Origin: Blattabacterium cuenoti
GTDB lineage: Bacteria > Bacteroidota > Bacteroidia > Flavobacteriales > Blattabacteriaceae
Reading direction: 5' to 3'
Length of the DNA stretch: 64,000 nucleotides
Assembly: GCF_014251735.1 (NCBI RefSeq)
Contig: NZ_CP059197.1
Coordinates: 486,501 to 550,500 of the forward strand
Positions 8,841 through 18,929 of this stretch are shown piece after piece. The notes under the pieces were generated by a model. That model had not been told where the DNA came from, did not search any database, and saw only the letters and a list, made by a program, of their open reading frames with translations. Every line of letters begins with the position of its first letter. Position 1 is the stretch's first letter. A program made the translations under genes and the position numbers.

Positions 8841-10430
8841 TTAAAATGAAAAAAAATCCTCATCTTTCAAAGAATCATTATTATAGTTAAAATTGTTTTC
8901 ATGTTTGTCATTTTCTTCATTAGGAAGATATTCTATAAAACAATTTTCTTTTTCCAAAACATTTTTTTGATAATCTTCCTTCCATATTGGATTGTTCTCT
9001 TCCTTAAATTCCTCAAAATTCATAAATTTTGCTTGATCACTTATAAATTTTAAACGAAACCGATCCAGACCTCCATTTCTATGTTTAGCTATAATTATTT
9101 CTGCTTGACCTATACAAGACTCTTTATCCTCTGTATCCCAAGTATTAAATCCATAATATTCAGGTCTATAAATGAATAAAACGATATCTGCATCTTGTTC
9201 AATTGCCCCGGATTCACGTAAATCAGATAGCAATGGTCTTTTATTTCCACCTCTTATTTCTACTGCTCTAGACAACTGTGATAAAGCTATTATAGGAATG
9301 TCTAACTCTTTAGAAAGAGATTTTAAACTACGAGAAATTATGGATATTTCTTGTTCTCGATTTCTTAATTTTGAACCAGGATCACTAATACCCATTAATT
9401 GCATATAATCTATCATAACCAATTTTACTCCATGTTGAGAAATTAAACGACGACATTTTGCCCGTAAACTGAATATAGATAAAGATGGAGTATCGTCTAT
9501 AAAAAGTGGAGCGTTTTTTAACTTTTTAGTTTTGTAAAATAAACGTTTCCAATCTAAATCAGAAAGACTAGCACTTTTAAGTTTTTCAGATGAAATACCA
9601 GTTTCTGAGGAAATTAATCTAGTGATTAATTGAATAGAAGACATTTCCAATGAAAAAATGACCACAGGAACTTTTTGTTGAATAACAATATTTCTAACCA
9701 TAGATAACATAAAAGTAGTTTTTCCCATTCCAGGTCTAGAAGCAAGTATTATCAAATCTGAATTTTGCCATCCAGAAGTAACTTTATCCAAGTTGTGAAA
9801 TCCAGATGGAATTCCACTCAAACCTTCTTTATTCTTTTCTATTTCTTTTATCCTATCAATAGCTTTTCTTATAAGACATTGAGTTGTTTCATACTTTTTT
9901 GTTCTTAAATATTTTTGATTTATTTCAAAAAGCTTGGATTCTGCTTTATCTAAAAGCTCGAAAACATCTGTACTATCTTCATAACAATGTTCTATAATAT
10001 TTGAAGATATGCTAATTAATTTTCTTAGAATAAATTTTTGTTGTACAATCCGACTATGATATTCTATGTGAGCAGATGAAATAACTTTCTGTGTTAATTC
10101 TATCAAATAGAACTCTCCACCTGATTTTTCAAGTTGTCCATTTTTACGAAGTTGATTAGATACAGTATAAATATCTACAGGTTTAGAATTCTGATATAAT
10201 TGCTGTATTGAACGAAATATTTCTTGATGTTCCTTTTTATAAAAGACTTCTGGAACAAGTATATCTATAATCTCATCTAATCCCTTTTTATCAATCATAA
10301 CAGAACCTATAATCGCCTCTTCTAAATCCAATGCTTGAGGAGGTATTTTTCCATTTTTAATTTTCATAAAATTATGATTATGACAAGGGGTCCAATCTTG
10401 CTCTTGGATTATATCACTCATTGTTTTCAT
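8841..10430 (-). CDS. dnaB: Replicative DNA helicase DnaB
   Basis: Hexameric helicase that unwinds DNA at the fork and loads with primase. The 529 residues include the N-terminal DnaB domain (PPQALDLEEAIIGSVM, about 31-130) and the RecA-fold ATPase. The latter has Walker A ASRPGMGKTTF near residue 235, SLEMSS, Walker B LVMIDYMQLM and LSQLSRAVE. It has an acidic, asparagine-rich C-terminal tail of about 50 residues. No intein is present. It lies between accA and the FtsX-like permease on the same strand, with a 54-base gap before it. Confidence 0.96.
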   Translation of the reverse strand: MKTMSDIIQEQDWTPCHNHNFMKIKNGKIPPQALDLEEAIIGSVMIDKKGLDEIIDILVPEVFYKKEHQEIFRSIQQLYQNSKPVDIYTVSNQLRKNGQLEKSGGEFYLIELTQKVISSAHIEYHSRIVQQKFILRKLISISSNIIEHCYEDSTDVFELLDKAESKLFEINQKYLRTKKYETTQCLIRKAIDRIKEIEKNKEGLSGIPSGFHNLDKVTSGWQNSDLIILASRPGMGKTTFMLSMVRNIVIQQKVPVVIFSLEMSSIQLITRLISSETGISSEKLKSASLSDLDWKRLFYKTKKLKNAPLFIDDTPSLSIFSLRAKCRRLISQHGVKLVMIDYMQLMGISDPGSKLRNREQEISIISRSLKSLSKELDIPIIALSQLSRAVEIRGGNKRPLLSDLRESGAIEQDADIVLFIYRPEYYGFNTWDTEDKESCIGQAEIIIAKHRNGGLDRFRLKFISDQAKFMNFEEFKEENNPIWKEDYQKNVLEKENCFIEYLPNEENDKHENNFNYNNDSLKDEDFFSF

Positions 10431-10484
10431 GATATATTTTTTACATTTATAGATAAGAGCGAATTGAAAAAAATTATTTTTTTT

Positions 10485-11441
10485 CTAATCATTAAAAACC
10501 CCTATGGAAATATACTTATTTTTTCGAACTATGATAAGTTCTTCTGTATCAATACAAGATAATTCTTTATGGTATTTTATTATTTTTTTTTTTATAGTTC
10601 TATAAGCTTGTTCTGGACGAAAATGCGCCCCTCCTAAGGGTTCCTTTATCACATCATCTATAAGATTTAATTTATGCATATCTTCTGCTGTTAGTTTTAA
10701 TGCATCTGCAGATTTTTCCTTATTTTTCCAATTACCCCAAAGTATCGTAGAACAACTCTCAGGAGATATCACAGAATACCATGAATTTTCCATCATAGAA
10801 ACTTTATCTCCTACTCCTATCCCCAATGCCCCACCACTAGCTCCTTCTCCTATAATTAGAACAATAATAGGAACTTTCATACACATCATTTCATAAATAT
10901 TTTTTCCAATAGCCTCTCCTTGACCTCTTTTTTCTGCTTCTATTCCAGGATAAGCTCCTGGAGTATCTATAAATGTTACAATAGGTTTACGGAATTTTTC
11001 CGCTAATTTCATAAGACGCAGTGCTTTTCGATATCCTTCTGGATTAGGCATTCCGAATCTTCTATATTGTCTATCTTTCGTATTTTTTCCTTTTTGCGTT
11101 CCTATAAACATAAAAGTCTGATCTTCAATTTTTCCAAACCCACCTATCATAGCCTTATCATCTCCAATATAACGATCTCCATGCAATTCAATAAAAGACT
11201 CTTTTTTTGTAATAGACAATATATAATCTAAAGCATAAGGTCTATTAGGATGACGAGATAGTTGCACTCTTTGCCAAGGAGTTAAGTGGCTATGTAGTTT
11301 TTTTATAGTTTTTTCTAACTTATGTTGTAATTGATTACAGACTTCTTTCATATCCACACCACTCTTTTTTTCTATCATTAAACAATTAATATATTGATCA
11401 TGAATTTCTTGTATGGGTTTTTCAAAATCTAAATATTCCAT
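10485..11441 (-). CDS. accA: Acetyl-CoA carboxylase carboxyltransferase subunit alpha
   Basis: Alpha subunit of the carboxyltransferase that transfers CO2 from carboxybiotin to acetyl-CoA, starting fatty acid synthesis. The 318 residues are normal. It carries the N-terminal helix pair, [14 protein letters not shown], the [10 protein letters not shown] loop and the oxyanion-forming [12 protein letters not shown]. It starts 2 bases after the sdhB stop, so it is translated from the sdh transcript. The zinc-finger AccD partner and the AccB/AccC subunits are not in the window. Confidence 0.96.
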   Translation of the reverse strand: MEYLDFEKPIQEIHDQYINCLMIEKKSGVDMKEVCNQLQHKLEKTIKKLHSHLTPWQRVQLSRHPNRPYALDYILSITKKESFIELHGDRYIGDDKAMIGGFGKIEDQTFMFIGTQKGKNTKDRQYRRFGMPNPEGYRKALRLMKLAEKFRKPIVTFIDTPGAYPGIEAEKRGQGEAIGKNIYEMMCMKVPIIVLIIGEGASGGALGIGVGDKVSMMENSWYSVISPESCSTILWGNWKNKEKSADALKLTAEDMHKLNLIDDVIKEPLGGAHFRPEQAYRTIKKKIIKYHKELSCIDTEELIIVRKNKYISIGVFND

Positions 11442-11443
11442 AA

Positions 11444-12199
11444 TTATATAAAAGACTGAATATATTCTCTATTCATAAAAGAGATATTTTCTACAGAAAT
11501 TCCTTTTGGACAATCAATTTCACAAGCTTGAGTATTAGTACAATTTCCAAAACCCTCTTCATCCATTTTTTTGACCATATTCAACACACGTTTTTTTCTT
11601 TCAATCTTTCCTTGAGGTAACAGAGCAAATTGTGCTACTTTTGCAGAAACAAATAACATGGCAGACCTATTTTTACATGTAGCTACACAAGCCCCGCAAC
11701 CAATGCATACAGCTGCATCAAAAGCTTGATCTGCGTTTTCTTTTGGAATAAGTATCATATTTCCATCCACTGTCTTTCCAAAAGTATTTACAGAAATAAA
11801 ACCACCTGATGTAATAATTCTATCGAAAGAAGATCTATCTACAACAAGATCCTTAATAATAGGAAAAGATTTAGCTCTCCAAGGTTCTATGTATATCGTT
11901 TCTCCATTATTAAAATGACGCATATGAAGTTGACATGTTGTAATCAAGTCTTGAGGTCCATGGGCTCTACCATTAATATATAAAGAACACATACCACAAA
12001 TTCCTTCACGACAGTCATGATCAAATGAAATAGGGAGTTCTTTTTTTTTAGATAAAATTTGATTATTTAATAAATCTAACATCTCTAAAAAAGAACAATC
12101 AGGTGAAACATCATAAACTTTATAAGTTTTAAAATCACCTTTCTCTTTACTATTTTTTTGTCTCCATACTTTTAATACAAAATTGAGTAATCCTTTCAT
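11444..12199 (-). CDS. sdhB: Succinate dehydrogenase/fumarate reductase iron-sulfur subunit
   Basis: Electron-transfer subunit of complex II. The 251 residues have a [2Fe-2S] ferredoxin domain with Cys63, Cys68, Cys71 and Cys89. The [4Fe-4S] motif [11 protein letters not shown] follows, and [14 protein letters not shown] completes the [3Fe-4S] and second cluster sites. It is third in sdhC-sdhA-sdhB, 11 bases after sdhA. Sequence alone cannot set the direction (succinate oxidation or fumarate reduction); the b-type, single-anchor layout is that of aerobic Flavobacteriia, which favours succinate oxidation. Confidence 0.95.
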   Translation of the reverse strand: MKGLLNFVLKVWRQKNSKEKGDFKTYKVYDVSPDCSFLEMLDLLNNQILSKKKELPISFDHDCREGICGMCSLYINGRAHGPQDLITTCQLHMRHFNNGETIYIEPWRAKSFPIIKDLVVDRSSFDRIITSGGFISVNTFGKTVDGNMILIPKENADQAFDAAVCIGCGACVATCKNRSAMLFVSAKVAQFALLPQGKIERKKRVLNMVKKMDEEGFGNCTNTQACEIDCPKGISVENISFMNREYIQSFI

Positions 12200-12210
12200 A
12201 ATAATTTTTT

Positions 12211-14244
12211 CTATTTATAAGAACGCGATTGCGGTTGAACAAAACTAAAAGTTAAGTCTTCTTTATGCATAACTTCTTCACTAACAGATTTTCCTTTTTG
12301 ATATTCCCATATAGAAACATATTTATAATGAATATCATCACGAAGAGCTTCTCCTTCTTTTGTTTGAAATTCTTCTCTGAAATGACTACCACAAGATTCT
12401 TTTCTATCTAGAGCATCCATTGCTATGAGTTCTCCCAATTCTAAAAAATCGGCTACACGTCCTGCTTTTTCCAATTCTGAATTAAATCCATCTTCAATAT
12501 TTCCAGGAACAAAAACATTTATCCAAAATTCTTCACGAAGTTCTTGTATCTTTTTGATAGCCTCAGATAACCCCTTCTCATTTCTACTCATTCCAACATA
12601 TTGCCACATAATATTTCCAAGTTTTTTATGGAAAAAATCAACAGATTCTTTTCCATTGGAATAAAAAAATTTTTTAATTCTTTCTTTTACATTCTTCTCG
12701 GATTTATCAAATTCTTTATGTTTTGTAGATATGTTTTTTGTCATATGTATATATCTAGACAAATAATCTGCTATGGTATAAGGTAAAATAAAATAACCAT
12801 CAGCTAAACCTTGCATTAAAGCAGAAGCTCCAAGACGATTAGCACCATGATCGGAAAAATTTGCTTCTCCTATTATATAACATCCTGGAATAGAAGACAT
12901 CAAGTTGTAATCAACCCATATACCTCCCATAGTATAATGAACAGCTGGATAAATCTTCATAGGAGTTTTATAAGGATTTTTATTTGTAATTTTTTCATAC
13001 ATGTGAAACAAATTCCCATATTTAGACTCTATAGATTCTTCTCCCCATTTTATAATTTCCATGTCATTTGAATTTTTTATTCCAAGTTCATTTGCCTTTT
13101 CTATTCCATATTTTTCTATGGAAGAATAAAAATCCAAAAAAACCCCTTCTTTTGTTTCATTATTTTCTATTCCAAAACCATTGTCACAACGTTCTTTAGC
13201 AGCTCTAGATGCTACATCTCTTGGAACAAGATTTCCAAATGAAGGATAACGTCTTTCAAGATAATAATCTCTTTCTTCTTCTCTAAGATCTTCAGGATTT
13301 TTTTTCCCATTTCGTATAGAAATAGCATCTTCTATTTTTTTTGGAACCCATATACGCCCATCATTTCTCAATGACTCTGACATTAATGTTAATTTAGATT
13401 GATAGTTGCCATGTACAGGAATACAAGTTGGATGGATTTGAGTATAACAAGGATTAGCAAAAAATCCTCCTTTTTTATGAACTTTCCATATAGCACTAGC
13501 ATTAGATCCCATAGCATTAGTAGATAAAAAAAACACATTTCCATAACCTCCTGAGGCAATAACGACCGCATGAGCCGCATGGCGCTCAATTTCTCCAGTA
13601 ATTAGATTTCTAGCAATAATGCCCCTAGCTAAACCTTCTATTACTACTAAATCTAACATTTCATGACGATTGTACATTTTTATCCTTCCTTTTCCTATTT
13701 GTCTAGACATGGCTGAATAGCAAGCAAGCAAAAGCTGTTGTCCTGTTTGTCCTTTTGCATAAAAAGTTCTTGAAACTTTAGTTCCACCAAAAGATCTATT
13801 TTCAAGATATCCTGCATAATCCCGAGCAAACGGAACCCCTTGTGCTACACATTGATCAATAATGTTGGAAGATATTTCTGACAAACGATAAACATTAGCC
13901 TCACGAGATCTATAATCTCCTCCTTTAATAGTATCATAAAAAAGTTGATAAACAGAATCATTATCTCCCTTATAATTTTTAGAAGCATTAATACCACCTT
14001 GAGCGGCTACAGAATGTGCTCTTCTTGGGGAATCTTGATAACAAAAAACTTTTACTTGATATCCTAATTCAGCTAGAGTAGCAGATGCTGATCCACCAGA
14101 AAGCCCTGTCCCAATTACAATAATCTCCATATTAGATCTGTTGTTTGGAGAAACTAATTCTAAAACAGATTTATGATTGATCCATTTATGAGTCAAAGGA
14201 CCACTTGGAATTTTTGAATTTAATTTCAAAGAGTTTTTAGTCAT
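12211..14244 (-). CDS. sdhA: Succinate dehydrogenase/fumarate reductase flavoprotein subunit
   Basis: Catalytic subunit of complex II, interconverting succinate and fumarate at a covalently bound FAD. The 677 residues include the dinucleotide fold [14 protein letters not shown] (about 41-54) and the flavin-linking motif [10 protein letters not shown] with His77. The active-site regions TQIHPTCIP and MGGIWVDY follow, then [15 protein letters not shown], and HFREEF near the end. It is the long form typical of Bacteroidota. It lies 9 bases after sdhC and 11 before sdhB, so the three form one operon. Confidence 0.96.
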   Translation of the reverse strand: MTKNSLKLNSKIPSGPLTHKWINHKSVLELVSPNNRSNMEIIVIGTGLSGGSASATLAELGYQVKVFCYQDSPRRAHSVAAQGGINASKNYKGDNDSVYQLFYDTIKGGDYRSREANVYRLSEISSNIIDQCVAQGVPFARDYAGYLENRSFGGTKVSRTFYAKGQTGQQLLLACYSAMSRQIGKGRIKMYNRHEMLDLVVIEGLARGIIARNLITGEIERHAAHAVVIASGGYGNVFFLSTNAMGSNASAIWKVHKKGGFFANPCYTQIHPTCIPVHGNYQSKLTLMSESLRNDGRIWVPKKIEDAISIRNGKKNPEDLREEERDYYLERRYPSFGNLVPRDVASRAAKERCDNGFGIENNETKEGVFLDFYSSIEKYGIEKANELGIKNSNDMEIIKWGEESIESKYGNLFHMYEKITNKNPYKTPMKIYPAVHYTMGGIWVDYNLMSSIPGCYIIGEANFSDHGANRLGASALMQGLADGYFILPYTIADYLSRYIHMTKNISTKHKEFDKSEKNVKERIKKFFYSNGKESVDFFHKKLGNIMWQYVGMSRNEKGLSEAIKKIQELREEFWINVFVPGNIEDGFNSELEKAGRVADFLELGELIAMDALDRKESCGSHFREEFQTKEGEALRDDIHYKYVSIWEYQKGKSVSEEVMHKEDLTFSFVQPQSRSYK

Positions 14245-14253
14245 TGAGATATA

Positions 14254-14892
14254 TTAATTACCATTGAAAAAGAACCAAATAGCGATAATAGAAAAACCAG
14301 AACAAATAAACAAAAAATAAAAAAAACTAAACTTTCGTATCCAAAATAATTTCTTTTTATTAGATAACCCCAACGATTGAAAAGAAGATTGAAATCCATG
14401 ATTTAAATGAAATCCTAAAACTAAGAAAGAAAAAACATAGATGAATGTATATACAGGATTTTTAAACAAAGAAGTAACCAAAATATAATCTGAAGCATGA
14501 GAATATTTCATGGGAATCATGAAATTCATTAAATGCAAGACTAAAAAACACAAGATTAAAACTCCTGTATGAATCATTGTACGACTACTAAATGTCGATA
14601 TAGGTTTTTTCATTGCATAATCCATGTCTCCTTTTGATTTTTTATTCTTTGAATGTAATCTAATTCCAAAAATAATATGAATAATAAAACCTAAAGCAAG
14701 AACATATTCTAGCATTTTTACAAGAATATTTTTTCTCATAAAAGAGACAGCATTATTAAACGCTTCTTCCCCAGAAAAAAGAAAAAGATTAACACTTAAA
14801 TGTAATAACAAAAAAGACATAAGGAAAACTCCCGTAGTTGCCATAACTACTTTTCTTCCAATAGAAGATTGAATAAAATGGGACTGAATCAC
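14254..14892 (-). CDS. sdhC: Succinate dehydrogenase cytochrome b subunit (membrane anchor)
   Basis: Single polypeptide di-heme-type anchor that links SdhAB to the menaquinone pool. The 212 residues show five membrane segments (about 16-38, 57-80, 105-125, 150-172 and 185-208). Histidines in or near the segments (LLLHLSVN, FIIHIIFGIRLH, LVLHLMNF, GFHLNHGF) can ligate heme. The start codon is GTG at 14892, with no suitable ATG. It heads the sdhCAB unit, 59 bases after the desulfurase stop. No second anchor gene (sdhD) is present, as expected for this type. Confidence 0.9.
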   Translation of the reverse strand: MIQSHFIQSSIGRKVVMATTGVFLMSFLLLHLSVNLFLFSGEEAFNNAVSFMRKNILVKMLEYVLALGFIIHIIFGIRLHSKNKKSKGDMDYAMKKPISTFSSRTMIHTGVLILCFLVLHLMNFMIPMKYSHASDYILVTSLFKNPVYTFIYVFSFLVLGFHLNHGFQSSFQSLGLSNKKKLFWIRKFSFFYFLFICSGFSIIAIWFFFNGN

Positions 14893-14951
14893 TGATCAAA
14901 TGTGTGAATTTTTATCTATCGTAAAGATATTTATTTTTTTTTAAAAAATTC

Positions 14952-16106
14952 TCAATTTTTTATTTTTTTAAAGGCTTCAATTAATAAATCGACATCTTTT
15001 TTTTCATTAAAAATTCCAAAAGAAATTCTTATAGGCATCATTTTTTTTAATAAATGTTTGCTGGCTATAGAAAGAATTACATGAGATACTTTTTTTAAAT
15101 TTCTTGAGTGACAAGAACTTCCCTTAGAAATAGCTATTCCCATTAGATCTAAATGAAAATATAATAAATGATCTTTTTTTGGATAAAAAATATTTAATAT
15201 ATTAGGGATACTCTTATCCATAGATTCTGATAATCCATTAAAAATAATGTCTGGAATGATTTTTTTCAATTCGGAGATACAATATGATTTTAAATCCTTA
15301 ATTTTTTCTATATGATTAGTAAAATCACAATAGGATAAATGTAAAGCTTCCGATAGTCCTACTATTCCATAAATATTTTCCGTTCCTGAACGAATGCCGT
15401 ATTCTTGATAACCACCTGTAATAAATGATTTTATATTTTTTATAATTTTTTCTCTAATAAAAACAAAACCTATTCCTTTTGGTCCATAAAACTTATGTGC
15501 ACTAGCAGTAGCAAAATCAAAAGGCAATTGTCTCATATTAACAGGTAAATTTCCGATGATTTGAATAGTGTCCGAATGAAAATAAGCTTTGTATTCTTTA
15601 CAAAGAAATCCAACTTTTTCTACATCTAATAAATTTCCAATTTCATTGTTAGCGTACATTAAACTTACAAGTATTTTATTTGGATAATTTTTTTTTAATA
15701 TTTTTTCAAGATGATTTAAGTCAATAACTCCTTTATCCTGTATTTGAATAAATTCTACAAAAACTTTATTTTTATGGACTAAATCTATAATAGTTTGTAA
15801 TACAGAGTCATGTTCCAGTTGAGAAGTTAAAATATATTTGACTTTTAAATCAATAACAGAAGATCTCAAAACTATGTTGTTAGCTTCAGTACCACTAGAT
15901 GTAAAAATTATCTCAGATGGAGAAGCATTTATATTCCTTGCTATACGTATTCTTGATTCTTCTATTATAGAACGTGCTAGCCTTCCATAACTATGTTGTG
16001 TGGAAGAAGGGTTTCCAAATGAATATTTTAATGTATTTACCATGACTTTGATCACTTCGCTCCTTATAGGAGTAGTAGCTGCATTATCCAAGTATGCTCT
16101 TTTCAT
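14952..16106 (-). CDS. Cysteine desulfurase, NifS/IscS type
   Basis: PLP enzyme that takes sulfur from cysteine for Fe-S clusters or tRNA thiolation. It has 384 residues from the ATG at 16106 (MKRAYLDNAATTP). An upstream ATG at 16124 would add six residues but lies too close to the predicted transcription start. The PLP lysine is in ASAHKFYGPKG, and the sulfur-carrying Cys in the loop GSSCHSRN, which departs from the common ACSSG. The NAATTP and GTEANN motifs place it in the class I (NifS/IscS) group. SufE at 55038-55484 normally pairs with a class II SufS, so this enzyme may be a second, tRNA- or cluster-specific one. Confidence 0.88.
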   Translation of the reverse strand: MKRAYLDNAATTPIRSEVIKVMVNTLKYSFGNPSSTQHSYGRLARSIIEESRIRIARNINASPSEIIFTSSGTEANNIVLRSSVIDLKVKYILTSQLEHDSVLQTIIDLVHKNKVFVEFIQIQDKGVIDLNHLEKILKKNYPNKILVSLMYANNEIGNLLDVEKVGFLCKEYKAYFHSDTIQIIGNLPVNMRQLPFDFATASAHKFYGPKGIGFVFIREKIIKNIKSFITGGYQEYGIRSGTENIYGIVGLSEALHLSYCDFTNHIEKIKDLKSYCISELKKIIPDIIFNGLSESMDKSIPNILNIFYPKKDHLLYFHLDLMGIAISKGSSCHSRNLKKVSHVILSIASKHLLKKMMPIRISFGIFNEKKDVDLLIEAFKKIKN

Positions 16107-16133
16107 GACAGAATTAAGTTGCATCGTTAGTCA

Positions 16134-16167
16134 CAAAAATAGAAAATTATATCATAATTTATTCAAA
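16134..16167 (-). promoter_or_regulatory. Candidate promoter of the cysteine desulfurase gene
   Basis: On the minus strand: TTTG (complement of 16164-16167), a 22-base spacer, and TATTTTTG (complement of 16134-16141), an exact TAnnTTTG. The predicted start falls near 16128, which makes the ATG at 16106 the sensible start codon. The rest of the 16107-16327 interval holds a 12-base perfect palindrome (TTGATTAATCAA, 16173-16184) and T-rich sequence before rny. An exact TAATTTTG at 16210-16217 faces rny but lacks a -33 partner. Confidence 0.55.
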
Positions 16168-16327
16168 TTCCGTTGATTAATCAAATATACAAGAAAATGT
16201 ACTCGTCATTAATTTTGTATATTTATCCTTGCTTAAAGTCTTTTTTTTATAAAACTTCTACTTATTATTTTTTGTTTTAAAAATGTTATTAAAATGTCTA
16301 TTTTATTTTTATTTAAATTGAGTAAAT

Positions 16328-17899
16328 ATGAAAATAAATGTTGGATTTTCGGTTCTCATGGGGTTTATAATTGGAATTATTACATGTTATTTATTTGGAA
16401 AAAAAACCATCTTGAAAAGATATATTCATTTATTAGAAAAAGCTAAAATTCAAGCAAAAAAAATTATAAAACATGCAGAAAAGGAAGGAGAATCTATAAA
16501 AAAAAAGAAAATGCTTCAAGCAAAAGAAAAATTCATAGAACTGAAATATAAACATGAGAAAGATGTTCGTATTAGAGAAAAAAAAATAACGGATATAGAA
16601 AATAAAACAAGAGAAAAAGAATCTAGATTATCTAAAGAAATTGAAATTTATTTTAAAAGAAACAATCGTCTAGAAAATCAAATACATGATTATGAAAAAA
16701 AATTCAAAATTCTTCAAAAAAAACAAGAAGAATTTAAAAACATGCAGATAAAACAAGTAGAGATACTCGAAAAAATATCCAATTATTCTTCTGAAGAAGC
16801 TAAAAATGAATTAATTGAAATTTTTAAAGGAGAAGCTAAAGTAAAAGCACAAACACATATACAAAATATTATAGAAGAATCTCAACTGACTGCAAAAATA
16901 GAAGCAAGAAAAATAGTTATTCAAGCTATTCAAAGAATTGGGACAGAACAAGCAGTTGAGAATGCAGTTTCCGTCTTCAATATAGAATCAGATGACGTAA
17001 AAGGTCGAATCATTGGACGAGAAGGAAGAAATATAAGAGCTCTGGAAAAAGCTACAGGAGTAGAAATCATTGTAGATGATACTCCAGAAGCTATTCTGTT
17101 ATCTTGTTTTAATCCTATACGTAGAGAAGTAGCAAGGTTATCGCTTCATAAGTTAGTAATAGATGGACGCATACATCCAGCAAGAATTGAAGAAATCGTA
17201 GCAAAAACTGAAAAACAAATTGAAGAAGAAATAGTAGAAATAGGAAAAAAAAACATAATCGATTTAGGAATTCATGGAATACATCCAGAATTAATTAGGA
17301 TGATAGGGAGGATGAAATATCGTTCTTCTTATGGACAAAATCTATTACAACATTCCAGAGAAGTTGCTCATTTAGCAGCAATATTAGCTTCCGAATTAGG
17401 ATTAAATGCAAAATTAGCTAAGCGTGCAGGTTTATTACATGATATAGGTAAAGTTCCTGAAACAGAATCCGAGCTTCCTCATGCTATTTTAGGAATGCAA
17501 TGGGCTGAAAAATATGGAGAAAATATGGAAGTTTGTAATGCCATAGGGTCTCATCATGATGAAATAGAAATGAAAGTTCTAATATCTCCTATTGTGCAAG
17601 TATCGGATTCCATTAGTGGAGCTCGTCCTGGAGTAAGAAAAAATTCTTTTGAGTCTTATTCTAAAAGATTAAAAAATCTGGAAGATATCGCTTTAAGTTT
17701 TGATGGGGTAAATAAGGCATTTGCTATACAGGCAGGTAGAGAACTACGAGTTTTAGTAGAAAGCGAAAAAATAGATGATAAGAAAGCTTTTCAGTTATCT
17801 TGTGATATAACAGAGAAAATAAAAAACGAAATGACTTATCCTGGTCAAATAAAAGTTACAGTGATCCGAGAAACCAGAGCTGTACAAATAGCTAGATAA
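16328..17899 (+). CDS. rny: Ribonuclease Y
   Basis: Membrane-anchored endoribonuclease that starts mRNA decay. The 523 residues match the family. An N-terminal membrane helix at about 5-25 is followed by a long lysine- and glutamate-rich coiled coil to about 190. A KH domain with [15 protein letters not shown] comes next, near residues 225-290. The HD phosphohydrolase domain has [11 protein letters not shown] and SHHDEIE, near 335-430. The C-terminus [14 protein letters not shown] is typical. It heads a plus-strand run with the deoxyhypusine-synthase-like gene 15 bases downstream. Confidence 0.96.
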   Translation: MKINVGFSVLMGFIIGIITCYLFGKKTILKRYIHLLEKAKIQAKKIIKHAEKEGESIKKKKMLQAKEKFIELKYKHEKDVRIREKKITDIENKTREKESRLSKEIEIYFKRNNRLENQIHDYEKKFKILQKKQEEFKNMQIKQVEILEKISNYSSEEAKNELIEIFKGEAKVKAQTHIQNIIEESQLTAKIEARKIVIQAIQRIGTEQAVENAVSVFNIESDDVKGRIIGREGRNIRALEKATGVEIIVDDTPEAILLSCFNPIRREVARLSLHKLVIDGRIHPARIEEIVAKTEKQIEEEIVEIGKKNIIDLGIHGIHPELIRMIGRMKYRSSYGQNLLQHSREVAHLAAILASELGLNAKLAKRAGLLHDIGKVPETESELPHAILGMQWAEKYGENMEVCNAIGSHHDEIEMKVLISPIVQVSDSISGARPGVRKNSFESYSKRLKNLEDIALSFDGVNKAFAIQAGRELRVLVESEKIDDKKAFQLSCDITEKIKNEMTYPGQIKVTVIRETRAVQIAR

Positions 17900-17914
17900 A
17901 ATCTAATATCAACT

Positions 17915-18886
17915 ATGAAAGATTCTATTACTTCATTCATTGAAAAATATTTTCTTCATTTTAATGCTCTAACTTTATCAGAAGCAGCTAAAGCTTATAA
18001 ACATCACATTAAAAATAATGGAAAAATGATGATGACATTGGCAGGCGCCATGAGTACTGCAGAATTGGGAAAAATATTAGCGGAAATGATCCGAAAAGAT
18101 AAAGTTCATATTATTTCTTGTACTGGTGCTAATTTAGAAGAAGATATAACGAATTTAATAGCTCATTCACATTATAAGAAAATTTCTAATTATAGAGATT
18201 TAACTCCTGATGAAGAAAAAAATTTTTTAAAAAAAGGATTTAACCGCGTTACAGATACTTGTATTCCAGAAGATAAAGCTTTTAAATTGCTACAAAAACA
18301 TATTTTCAATATCTGGAAAAGAGCTAAGGAAAAATCTGAACGATATTTTCCACATGAATATATTTATCAATTATTATTAGAAAATATTTTAGAACCATAT
18401 TATGATATCAATTCAAAAGATAGTTGGGTTTTGGCTGCTGCCAAAAAAAATTTACCCATGGTTGTTCCAGGTTGGGAAGACAGCACAATAGGAAATATCT
18501 TCGCTTCATATTGCATGAAAAAATTATTTCCACCAGTTCTTGTAAAAAATGGAATCGAATATATGATGTACTTAGCTAAATGGTATAAAAAAGAATCTGT
18601 AAAAAGTAAAATAGGATTTTTTCAGATAGGTGGAGGAATATCCGGTGACTTCCCTATTTGTGTAGTCCCCATGCTTTCCCAAGATATTGGATGGAACCGG
18701 ACTCCTTTCTGGGCGTATTTTTGCCAAATTTCTGATTCTACTACTAGTTATGGATCCTATTCTGGAGCTATTCCTAATGAAAAAATAACTTGGGGGAAAT
18801 TAGATAAGGACACTCCTAAGTTTATTATTGAGTCGGATGCTACTATTGTGGCACCATTAATTTTTGCTTATATATTAAATATGTAA
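17915..18886 (+). CDS. Deoxyhypusine synthase-like NAD-dependent enzyme
   Basis: Member of the deoxyhypusine synthase superfamily, 323 residues. In eukaryotes and archaea the enzyme moves an aminobutyl group from spermidine to a lysine of eIF5A/aIF5A. Bacteria have no such substrate, and some bacterial homologues make homospermidine or act in putrescine formation, so the reaction here is open. The catalytic-lysine motif is kept as ITWGK with Lys295 (human Lys329 in SWGK). The GSYSGAIPNE loop just before it matches the eukaryotic GSDSGARPDE. Also present are the NAD-site segments TLAGAMSTAELGK and SCTGANLEED. It probably shares a transcript with rny (15-base gap). No spermidine gene is nearby. 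Confidence 0.85.
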   Translation: MKDSITSFIEKYFLHFNALTLSEAAKAYKHHIKNNGKMMMTLAGAMSTAELGKILAEMIRKDKVHIISCTGANLEEDITNLIAHSHYKKISNYRDLTPDEEKNFLKKGFNRVTDTCIPEDKAFKLLQKHIFNIWKRAKEKSERYFPHEYIYQLLLENILEPYYDINSKDSWVLAAAKKNLPMVVPGWEDSTIGNIFASYCMKKLFPPVLVKNGIEYMMYLAKWYKKESVKSKIGFFQIGGGISGDFPICVVPMLSQDIGWNRTPFWAYFCQISDSTTSYGSYSGAIPNEKITWGKLDKDTPKFIIESDATIVAPLIFAYILNM

Positions 18887-18929
18887 ATAAGCAGATTTGT
18901 ATAACTTTATTAAATAAAATACTTTAATC

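Noticed and set aside
13389-13589. 66-codon minus-strand frame inside sdhA
   Set aside because: It is the shifted frame of the flavoprotein gene, which is intact and conserved through this stretch.
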